From an uncultured Fidelibacterota bacterium (GTDB lineage: Bacteria > Marinisomatota > Marinisomatia > Marinisomatales > UBA1611): a stretch of DNA of 16,333 nt. The notes below the pieces were generated by a model that was given only the letters and a program-made list of their open reading frames with translations, had not been told where the DNA came from and ran no database searches. The position numbers and the translations under genes are program-made. Positions within the stretch are counted from its first letter, which is position 1, and each line of letters starts with the position of its first letter. The stretch lies in assembly GCA_913043185.1 (NCBI GenBank), contig CAJWMI010000037.1, positions 1 through 16,333 on the forward strand, given 5' to 3'. Shown in pieces: positions 9,525-15,818 of this stretch.

Positions 9525-10772
9525 TTGAAAAGATTATTATTGTTAATTGTTATTCTTTTTAGTTGTGCAAAAAACAAACAAGAATATCAGCTAAATGACA
9601 GGACATATAATATGTGGAAAGAGTTTATTAAGCCCACTAAAGAAGAGCTAGCCTGGGCTGAGATACCCTGGAGGAGCACATTCTATGATGGGCTCATAGA
9701 CTCGGACCACCAGCAAAAACCACTACTCCTATGGGTAATGAATGGGCATCCGCTTGGCTGTACCTGAAATAACGGCGCAGCAGGCCGGCGGTCTGTTTGG
9801 TCCGACTCCAGAGCAATCGAACTGTCGAAAGAATTTATTCCGACTACGGATGAAGTCTGGCGTTTACAAGGCGCGAGAGATAAAGACGCGATTATGTTTC
9901 AACAAATGGCAAATAAAGGCCACTACCGTAAAGAAGGCGGAACTAGACAAGGGATCTATGTTTGCAGCCCCAGCGGTAAGCTTTTGAGCTCAGTAAACTC
10001 TCTAAATCCAGATGTTGTTATAGAGGCAATTCAAAAAGGCCTAGACAAGTGGAATAAACTGCCAAAAACAGAACGTTATTTGCCAAAAGATTTTTCAAAA
10101 ATTATTGAACACCGCTGGGAAGATAATTATCCGAAAGACGGACTTATACTAAAAGGAGCAAAAGCAGACCTACTGACAGACCCTCCAAGGTTTTCTGAAA
10201 GAGGGTCTCGCTGGAACATGGACCACGTATGGTTTAATAAGCAAGAGGTTAAGCTCTGGATTCCTGAAAAGATCAAAGAAAAAGAAACCCAAGAGTGCCC
10301 AGATATTATTAAAGATCGTTTATTTAGATTTCATTTGGTAGACAATGTAAGAGGGCAGGTGCTTCCCTTTGCGCCGCAAGAAATTAAAGAGTCAAATCTT
10401 CAGGTTGAGATTGTTGAACTCGACCAGTCGGACTTAAAACTAAGGATAACTGGCAATTCTCTTGCAGTAGCAAAAGGACCGTGGCTACTAGGAGAAAATG
10501 ATTGGACACCAACACATGAGCTGAATCATAGAATAGAGACGAATATTCTTGGGAGTGCAATGTATAATATTAAAAAAGAGAAGTTTACAGATTTTGAACT
10601 AGTCGCACTTGGTAAATGGGTAGGAAAAACTCAAAATAACGGAAGGCGCTTCGGCCCTGACAGCGGACACATCGGAATCCTTTATAATCTGGCCGAGAAG
10701 ATACATGAAAATAGAATTGCCCCTGCTTTTGTAGACCTTTACAATGCAGATTGGATTACCCAACCGCAATAA
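9525..10772 (+). CDS. Putative selenocysteine-containing thioredoxin-like lipoprotein, read through in-frame TGA at 9765-9767
   Basis: Read with TGA 9765-9767 as selenocysteine, this is one 415-residue protein. It starts at TTG 9525; the in-frame TAA at 9510-9512 and the lack of an ATG in between force this choice. Residues 1-14 form a lipoprotein signal with lipobox LFSC (acylated Cys14). Residues about 30-190 look thioredoxin-like: a strand with KPLLLWVM, then NGHPLGCT-Sec-NNG with Cys79 and Sec81 (C-x-U), then VWSD and an FIPTTDEVW helix/strand pattern, and a GIYVCSPSGKLL strand-turn (Cys147). A C-terminal domain of over 200 residues has FRFHLVDNVRGQ and LVALGKWVG-type motifs; I recall similar sequences in thioredoxin-domain proteins of Planctomycetes, unverified. 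The frame is open on both sides of a single TGA, and a SECIS-like hairpin follows it. Likely an envelope thiol/selenol redox protein. Alternatives are a nonsense mutation or a sequencing error at a Cys codon (TGT/TGC). Confidence 0.75.
9765..9767 (+). other. In-frame TGA, proposed selenocysteine codon (residue 81)
   Basis: The codons run GGC TGT ACC TGA AAT AAC GGC. The TGA interrupts a frame that is otherwise open from 9525 to 10772. It sits at a thioredoxin-like active-site position two residues after a Cys, where a Cys or Sec would be expected. Recoding is inferred, not shown. Confidence 0.7.
9781..9804 (+). promoter_or_regulatory. Bacterial SECIS-like hairpin within the coding sequence
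   Basis: Pairing by hand: C9785-G9800, C9786-G9799, unpaired U9798, G9787-U9797, G9788-U9796, C9789-G9795, closing a five-base loop GGUCU (9790-9794). The lower stem continues with G9784-U9801, G9783-C9802, an A9782/C9803 mismatch and C9781-G9804. The loop begins 22 nt after the TGA, inside the 16-37 nt window commonly used for bacterial SECIS elements. A GG(U) at the start of the loop and a bulged U in the upper stem are the features recognised by SelB in E. coli fdhF, whose loop is also GGUCU. In E. coli the bulged U is on the 5' side; here it is on the 3' side. Three G-U pairs weaken the stem, and a competing hairpin (9789-9804, loop GUUU) is possible. Confidence 0.6.
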
Positions 10773-10799
10773 TCTTTTATCATCATAACTTTTGCTATA

Positions 10800-10826
10800 T
10801 TATATTTGGAACAATATAAATTTTTT
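10800..10826 (+). terminator. Possible weak intrinsic terminator after the selenoprotein candidate
   Basis: A perfect 7-bp inverted repeat TTATATT / AATATAA (10800-10806 and 10813-10819) encloses a six-base loop TGGAAC and is followed by an A and six T residues. The stem is all A/T, so its strength as a terminator is doubtful. The sequence could instead contribute promoter elements for the small gene at 10863. Confidence 0.3.
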
Positions 10827-10862
10827 ATAGTAACAATATTAAATAGTAATGAAAGTATATAA

Positions 10863-11183
10863 ATGAAAATTGAATATAAAAGTATGATTTTAGGCGTATT
10901 ATTGGGCTTAGCAGGGTGTTTTGTTATTTTACTTTTATTAGGAAATATAGAAACTGAATTCTCTTTTACTACTGGTAATAAGCATAAAGAATTAAATAAA
11001 AATATAGATGTTAGCATAGAAAGAACTGTAAAAAATGAGCAGGATCATACGGATATAACTGTAAAAGCAGTGGGCGATCTTACAGAGGAAGATATTGGTA
11101 AAGAATTAGAAAGACTTTTCAAAGTATATAATATTGATAAAGATGCCTCAAACATCAACATTGATGTAAAAATAAATAGTTAA
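10863..11183 (+). CDS. Small single-span membrane protein, unknown function
   Basis: I do not recognise this 106-residue protein. It has one strong hydrophobic segment (about residues 8-27, MILGVLLGLAGCFVILLLLG) preceded by a short basic/acidic N terminus, followed by a soluble, charged domain of about 75 residues. The soluble part has a beta-like segment (KNIDVSIERTV), a DITVKAVG strand, an amphipathic helix (LTEEDIGKELERLFKVYNI) and a final strand (NINIDVKINS), which would suit a small alpha/beta fold anchored to the inner membrane. An LAGC tetrad within the hydrophobic segment resembles a lipobox, so a lipoprotein is a second possibility. It lies 90 bp after the selenoprotein candidate and is followed by hairpins including a strong terminator, so it is either the last gene of that unit or a single-gene transcript. 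Composition fits a real gene. Confidence 0.65.
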   Translation: MKIEYKSMILGVLLGLAGCFVILLLLGNIETEFSFTTGNKHKELNKNIDVSIERTVKNEQDHTDITVKAVGDLTEEDIGKELERLFKVYNIDKDASNINIDVKINS

Positions 11184-11196
11184 TGAATAAATTATT

Positions 11197-11223
11197 ATTT
11201 TTATTAATAATGTTAATAAAAAT
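11197..11223. repeat. 11-bp perfect A/T inverted repeat
   Basis: ATTTTTATTAA (11197-11207) and its exact reverse complement TTAATAAAAAT (11213-11223) flank a five-base spacer TAATG. It lies 13 bases after the stop of the small membrane protein and six bases before the terminator stem. As RNA it would be a weak all-A/T hairpin; as DNA it could be an operator for the downstream efflux operon. Confidence 0.6.
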
Positions 11224-11228
11224 TTGAG

Positions 11229-11256
11229 CCCCACTTATTTGTGGGGTTTTTATTTT
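11229..11256 (+). terminator. Strong intrinsic terminator
   Basis: CCCCAC (11229-11234), loop TTATTT, GTGGGG (11241-11246), then TTTTTATTTT. A 6-bp GC-rich stem with a T-rich tail is a textbook Rho-independent terminator on the plus strand. It closes the small membrane protein unit, yet its tail ends only 23 bases before the start codon of the outer-membrane channel gene. Confidence 0.88.
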
Positions 11257-11279
11257 CAAAGGATTATTACTTAATAAAT

Positions 11280-12614
11280 ATGAAAAACATATTATTTATT
11301 TCATACATATTGTTTATATCTGCTCTTGGTGCCCAAGAGTACGATATTTCTGAGTGTATTAAAATAGCGCTTGATAGAAAAGGGACTCTGGTATCGGCCG
11401 GGCTAGAGGTAGAGTCAGCCAATCAGGGGGTTTTAGGCTCCTACAGTGGTGTTCTTCCATCTCTAAGTTTGTCTACATCTGGTGGTAAGACCAAGTATCC
11501 GGTTCAAGAGAGCATAATCCCAGACTTAGTGAATCTCGAGATTGACACAATAAAATCTGGAGAATCTAGCTATATGTCAGCTGGGTTATCTATTAATCAA
11601 ACAATCTATAATGGCGGCAGGTCTGTAAATGCTATAAAACAGGCTAGAATTAATTTAGATATAGCAAAACTAAGACAGAGAAATACTAAGATAGAGGTAA
11701 TACAAAATGTTACAAGGTCCTACTATGGTTTACTGCAGGCCCAGCAGCTATTAGAGGTCGCAGAAAAAAATCTTATACTATCTGAAAAGCAAGTTGATCT
11801 AGTTCAAAAACAGTTTGATCTGGGTGCGGTAAGAAAGACCGATCTTTTGAAGGGGAAAGTGTCAATGGGTCAGGCAAAGGTTGAACTGTTAAACAGAAAA
11901 ACAGCTTTAGAAAATGCAAGGAGACAACTGTTTAATGATATGGGAATGATTGACTTTGGTCAGTCTATCGTAGCTAAATATAGTGATTGGATACCAGTTT
12001 CAGTCCCAACAAGCGCAGAAGCGTTAAAATTTTTAAAAGAAAAAAACCCTAATATTTTAATGCAATTATCAGCAATTGAAATCGGGAAGATCCAATTGAA
12101 AATGGCTAAAGGGATGCGCTCTCCTTCAGCTTTCGCATCGGTAGACTATTCTGCAAATGGAGACAATAGTGATGAGCTAAAAGAATCATTGAAGGATGAC
12201 TGGCGCTTAGGAATGAACATGTCTGTTAATTTTCCGCTTTATTCTGGAAACTCACTCTCTACGGCCCAGCAAAAAGCAGTACTTGAAAAACAAAAATCGG
12301 AGAATGACTACCTAACCTATCTAAATGATCTACGTGTTCAGGTAGAACTGATTAGAAAGTCAATCATGAACTATTCAGAAATCATTCCTATTAACCGGGA
12401 TGTTGTTGCCTCTGCTGAAGAAGACTTAAAGCTAGTACAAGAACGATATAGTATTGGGTCAGCAACTATACTAGAGGTCTTAGATGCTCAGGTTTCTCTG
12501 ATTCGATCAAACTCAACACTAATAAATACTATCCACGATGCAAGGATGCAGGAGATGAGTCTCAAGGCCTTGTTAGGGATCTTAGACCTAGAATACCAAA
12601 CAAAAGAAGAATAA
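11280..12614 (+). CDS. TolC-family outer-membrane efflux channel
   Basis: The protein forms the outer-membrane/periplasmic tunnel of a tripartite exporter. The start at ATG 11280 gives 444 residues with a clean signal peptide (MKNILFISYILFISALGAQ, cleaved near AQE). A GTG start at 11241 is formally possible but falls inside the terminator hairpin and masks the signal. Two repeated outer-membrane efflux protein units are visible, each with long alpha-helical hairpin regions: near 120-215 (LRQRNTKIEVIQNVTRSYYG; AEKNLILSEKQVDLVQ then QFDLGAVRKTDLLKGKV) and near 320-430 (DLRVQVELIRKSI; AEEDLKLVQERYSIGSATIL then EVLDAQVSL). The duplicated F/YxxGxxxxxxLL pattern (QFDLGAVRKTDLL; RYSIGSATILEVL) is typical of TolC. 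It is the first gene of the operon, two bases before the adaptor. A weak AAAGGA lies 16 bases upstream of the ATG. Confidence 0.92.
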   Translation: MKNILFISYILFISALGAQEYDISECIKIALDRKGTLVSAGLEVESANQGVLGSYSGVLPSLSLSTSGGKTKYPVQESIIPDLVNLEIDTIKSGESSYMSAGLSINQTIYNGGRSVNAIKQARINLDIAKLRQRNTKIEVIQNVTRSYYGLLQAQQLLEVAEKNLILSEKQVDLVQKQFDLGAVRKTDLLKGKVSMGQAKVELLNRKTALENARRQLFNDMGMIDFGQSIVAKYSDWIPVSVPTSAEALKFLKEKNPNILMQLSAIEIGKIQLKMAKGMRSPSAFASVDYSANGDNSDELKESLKDDWRLGMNMSVNFPLYSGNSLSTAQQKAVLEKQKSENDYLTYLNDLRVQVELIRKSIMNYSEIIPINRDVVASAEEDLKLVQERYSIGSATILEVLDAQVSLIRSNSTLINTIHDARMQEMSLKALLGILDLEYQTKEE

Positions 12615-12616
12615 TT

Positions 12617-13903
12617 ATGATACAAAAACTAAAAAAGAAAACAATATGGATCCCATTATTGATCATATTAATAGCTGTGGTCAGCGCAGTAATAATATTT
12701 TCTGGAGACGATGACCAGATTTCTGTTATTGCAGAAAGAGTAAAAAAGAGAGACATCGTTCACAAGATAAACGCGAGCGGAATTATACAACCTGAAGAGG
12801 AAGTTCAAATTACTTCTATGGTCTCAGGATGGATAACAGATATTACGGTTTTAGAAGGTGACACGGTTAAACCGGGTCAGCACCTAATAAGTATTGATAA
12901 AAAACAATATCAGGCAGCATATGACCAGACAGCGTCGCAGGTAAAATCATCTGAGGCAAACCTGAAAAAAATAAAATCACAAATGTCTCGTACGGAAACT
13001 CTATATGCACAAAAGTTAATTTCTAAGCAAGAGCTTGAGCAGGTTGAGGCTTCTTACGAGCTAGCGACTAGTCAGGTAGAGCAGGCCAGGGCGGCACTTC
13101 TTTCAAGGGAAGATGAGCTATCTAAAACCAGATTAGTAGCACCAAAGTATGGTATCGTCACCAGCCTGACAAAAGAAGAGGGCGAGATGGCTCTAGGAGG
13201 TATGTTTAACCCTGGAGTTTTAATGACCATTGCTGATTTAGGATTTATGGAAGTACTTGTTGATGTAAATGAAAATGATGTGGTCACGATAAACATAGGA
13301 GATACCACAGAGATTGAGATTGATGCATTCCCGGATACTGTATTCTATGGGGTGGTTAGTGAGATTGCACACACCGCACAAAATTTAAACATGGGTAGTC
13401 AGCAGCAGGTTACAAACTTTAAGGTAAAAGTTAAGATTCTTGAGCCGCCCAAACGAATTAGGCCTGGAATGAGCAGCACAGTGAATATTATTTCAGAGAC
13501 AATAAAAAATACTATTTCTATCCCTATTCAAGCTCTTACATCAAGGCCAGAAAATTATCATAAACTAAAGGATTATAAGGAAGATGATAACAGAAAATGG
13601 AAAGATGATGATGGAAATGACAGCTACTCAGTAATGAGTAAAAGTGTGGACGTGGTTTTTGTTCTCGTTGATGAATTCGAAGATGAAAAAGCATTAGATG
13701 ATGAGAAAATTGCTTTAGTCAAACCCGTTGATGTCGGCTTATCCAGCGAAGATTATTATTCTGTTAAATCTGGAGTCCAGGAAAATGAGTTAATTGTGAC
13801 AGGTAGGTATCGGGTTTTAAGTAAAAAACTGCAACATGGCATGAGAGTGAATTATGAAGAGGAGTCAAATTCTCTATCGACAGAAATCCAAAAAACAAAC
13901 TAA
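12617..13903 (+). CDS. Periplasmic adaptor (membrane fusion protein), MacA/HlyD type
   Basis: This 428-residue protein links the inner-membrane transporter to the TolC-like channel. An N-terminal membrane anchor (about residues 9-29, IWIPLLIILIAVVSAVIIF) is followed by the lipoyl/biotinyl half-motif (GWITDITVLEGDTVKPGQ), a coiled-coil hairpin (about 96-170, with ASQVKSSEANLKKIKSQM and EQVEASYELATSQVEQAR), the second lipoyl half (KTRLVAPKYGIVTSL), a beta-barrel domain and a membrane-proximal domain. Unusual is a highly charged, mostly acidic stretch at about 310-365 (KDYKEDDNRKWKDDDGND, then DEFEDEKALDDEK), within the membrane-proximal region where MacA-like proteins usually have a short loop. 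The gene starts two bases after the channel gene stop and ends 18 bp before the ATPase gene. Confidence 0.92.
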   Translation: MIQKLKKKTIWIPLLIILIAVVSAVIIFSGDDDQISVIAERVKKRDIVHKINASGIIQPEEEVQITSMVSGWITDITVLEGDTVKPGQHLISIDKKQYQAAYDQTASQVKSSEANLKKIKSQMSRTETLYAQKLISKQELEQVEASYELATSQVEQARAALLSREDELSKTRLVAPKYGIVTSLTKEEGEMALGGMFNPGVLMTIADLGFMEVLVDVNENDVVTINIGDTTEIEIDAFPDTVFYGVVSEIAHTAQNLNMGSQQQVTNFKVKVKILEPPKRIRPGMSSTVNIISETIKNTISIPIQALTSRPENYHKLKDYKEDDNRKWKDDDGNDSYSVMSKSVDVVFVLVDEFEDEKALDDEKIALVKPVDVGLSSEDYYSVKSGVQENELIVTGRYRVLSKKLQHGMRVNYEEESNSLSTEIQKTN

Positions 13904-13921
13904 CTCTTAGTATTCCATCTC

Positions 13922-14605
13922 ATGACATTAATCAATCTTAATGGTATTTATAAAATTTATAATGTAGGAGGCGAAGAGGTCCGTGCTCTTGATGGAGTTG
14001 ACCTAACAATCAACAATAATGAGTACCTAGCCATTATGGGTCCCTCAGGCTCTGGTAAGTCTACCATGATGAATATGATTGGCTGCCTTGATAGCCCTAC
14101 CTCCGGCATTTATGAATTCGAGGGAGAGAAAGTACATATTATGGATGACGGGCAGCTTGCCTCTATAAGAAACAGAAAAATAGGATTTGTATTTCAGACC
14201 TTTAACCTTCTTCCTAAGGCTAGTGCATTACACAATGTTGAGATTCCACTTGTCTACGCAAATATCAGAAAAGAAAAAAGAATAGAAATGGCTTCAGAGG
14301 CTTTGAAAAGTGTGGGGCTTGAAGACCGGATGCATCATAAACCGAATGAACTGTCAGGCGGTCAGCGTCAGAGAGTTGCCATTGCCAGAGCCTTGGTGAA
14401 TAAACCTTCTATAATTTTAGCTGATGAGCCAACAGGGAATCTGGACTCAAAAAGTGGGCATGAGATTTTGGCAATCTTTGACAATCTACATGCGCAAGGG
14501 AACACTATTATACTTGTGACTCATGAGGACGATATTGCAAAACATGCGAAACGTACGATCCGCCTTTTTGATGGTAAGATCATAGAAGATATAAAAAATA
14601 AATAG
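13922..14605 (+). CDS. ABC transporter ATPase, MacB/LolD type
   Basis: This 227-residue cytoplasmic ATPase powers the permeases encoded next. All nucleotide-binding motifs are intact: Walker [10 protein letters not shown] (40-48), Q-loop Gln92 in [10 protein letters not shown], signature LSGGQ (144-148), Walker B ILADEP with Asp168 and catalytic Glu169, D-loop NLDS and H-loop His201. The FNLLP and [11 protein letters not shown] segments are typical of the MacB/LolD/FtsE branch, whose members move lipoproteins, peptides or drugs by a mechanotransmission mechanism instead of passing them through the membrane span. The gene encodes only the ATPase, unlike E. coli MacB where ATPase and permease are fused. 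It lies 18 bp after the adaptor gene, with no clear Shine-Dalgarno sequence; its stop overlaps the permease start by one base. Confidence 0.95.
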   Translation: MTLINLNGIYKIYNVGGEEVRALDGVDLTINNNEYLAIMGPSGSGKSTMMNMIGCLDSPTSGIYEFEGEKVHIMDDGQLASIRNRKIGFVFQTFNLLPKASALHNVEIPLVYANIRKEKRIEMASEALKSVGLEDRMHHKPNELSGGQRQRVAIARALVNKPSIILADEPTGNLDSKSGHEILAIFDNLHAQGNTIILVTHEDDIAKHAKRTIRLFDGKIIEDIKNK

Positions 14606-15816
14606 TGTTCTCCTTATTTTTTGAAAACCTGAAAATCTCTTTATCTGCTGTATTTGCAAATAAAATGAGGTCTATTTTGACAGCCCTAGGTATTGTAATT
14701 GGTGTTCTCTCTGTTACGCTGATGGGGACACTTATATCGGGCTTAGATCGTTCATTTGAAAATAGTATGTCTTGGCTTGGGAAAGACATACTATATATAA
14801 GTCGTTATGAGTGGTTCGGTGATATGGAATGGTGGGAAGTAAGGAATAGACCTCGCATGCGGCCAGAGTATGTTGAGAAAATACATCAGAAATCAAAATA
14901 TGCTCTAGCTGTTTGTCCTGTAATGCAGAGAGGGGCTTCATTGTCTTATGGGGATAAAGAAACCCGAACAGAAATATTTGGTACGAATGAAGAATACATG
15001 GAGACCATAAGCACGGACATAGAACAAGGCCGATTTTTTACCGCAAGTGAGGATAAATCAGGCTCAAGAGTAACGATCATTGGTCACGGGATAAAAGAAG
15101 CATTCTTTGGGGATAAAAACCCAATTGGTAAATATATAAAAATAGATAATCTAAAGTTTAGAGTAATTGGCGTCCTAGAGAAGCAGGGGAAATTTTTAGG
15201 CCTTTTTAGTGTAGACAAGCAGGCAGTATTACCGCTAGGAGCATTTAAAAGGATTTTTTCAAAAAGAGGATGGATGCGTTTAAGTGTTAAGGTTCCTGAA
15301 GACAAGATCAGCGAGGGGATAGATGAAATCTCAGGTGTGATGCGGCAAATAAGAGGCTTAAAGCCTAGCCAGAAAAATGATTTTGCGATTAACCAGACAA
15401 AAGCTTTTGAGACTCAGTATAATACACTAAAAGTTGCAATCGGCGGCACGGGTTTTTTTATTACACTTTTATCTCTACTTGTTGGTGGGATCGGAATAAT
15501 GAATATTATGTTTGTCACAGTTAAAGAGAGAACAAGAGAGATCGGTGTCAGAAAGGCAATCGGCGCGACCAATGGAATGATTCTAGGTCAATTTTTAATG
15601 GAGGCCGTTACTATCTGTTTGATAGCGGGCATGGTTGGACTATTTATTGCATATATTAGTAGTATATTTATCAATAAAATTTTCCCATCTACTCTTCCTA
15701 TTGGGCTATCTATTTTTTCCATAGTGATGAGCATGGTTGTAGGGGTTTTATCTGGATTTATTCCCGCATATAAGGCATCAAAACTTGATCCAATTGATGC
15801 GCTTCGATATGAGTGA
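14605..15816 (+). CDS. MacB/FtsX-type ABC permease, first of two
   Basis: The 403-residue protein starts at GTG 14605, overlapping the TAG stop of the ATPase gene by one base, a sign of translational coupling. Layout is that of MacB-type permeases: an N-terminal cytoplasmic amphipathic helix and first membrane span (about 19-45, NKMRSILTALGIVIGVLSV), a large periplasmic MacB_PCD domain (about 50-270), then three C-terminal spans (about 277-300, 331-352 and 366-390) of the FtsX domain. The coupling-helix segment KERTREIGVRKAIGAT and the closing PAYKASKLDPIDALRYE are hallmark sequences. It probably pairs with the permease that follows or with itself. The operon with an adaptor and TolC-like channel indicates export out of the cell; the substrate is not deducible. 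Confidence 0.93.
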   Translation: MFSLFFENLKISLSAVFANKMRSILTALGIVIGVLSVTLMGTLISGLDRSFENSMSWLGKDILYISRYEWFGDMEWWEVRNRPRMRPEYVEKIHQKSKYALAVCPVMQRGASLSYGDKETRTEIFGTNEEYMETISTDIEQGRFFTASEDKSGSRVTIIGHGIKEAFFGDKNPIGKYIKIDNLKFRVIGVLEKQGKFLGLFSVDKQAVLPLGAFKRIFSKRGWMRLSVKVPEDKISEGIDEISGVMRQIRGLKPSQKNDFAINQTKAFETQYNTLKVAIGGTGFFITLLSLLVGGIGIMNIMFVTVKERTREIGVRKAIGATNGMILGQFLMEAVTICLIAGMVGLFIAYISSIFINKIFPSTLPIGLSIFSIVMSMVVGVLSGFIPAYKASKLDPIDALRYE

Positions 15817-15818
15817 CT

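Noticed and set aside
9440..9577. 46-residue N-terminal extension of the amidase
   Set aside because: It overlaps the start of the divergent gene and would hide the lipoprotein signal beginning at 9439.
9525..9767. Short 80-residue gene ending at the TGA, and a separate gene starting at 9894
   Set aside because: Both are in the same frame with no other stop between them; codons 9768-9893 encode sensible protein continuing the thioredoxin-like domain, and the upstream piece alone would be a signal plus half a fold.
9765..9767. Pseudogene by nonsense mutation
   Set aside because: Not excluded, but a single TGA (not TAA or TAG) at an active-site position, followed by a GC-rich SECIS-like hairpin and an undamaged frame of over 330 codons, makes recoding more likely.
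9742..9987. Overlapping +1-frame open frame across the TGA, possible frameshift bypass
   Set aside because: It ends at 9987 and its protein lacks any recognisable pattern; the original frame resumes good coding quality directly after the TGA, so no frameshift is needed.
11241..11279. GTG start at 11241 for the TolC-like protein
   Set aside because: It lies inside the terminator stem and would place 13 residues before a clear signal peptide.
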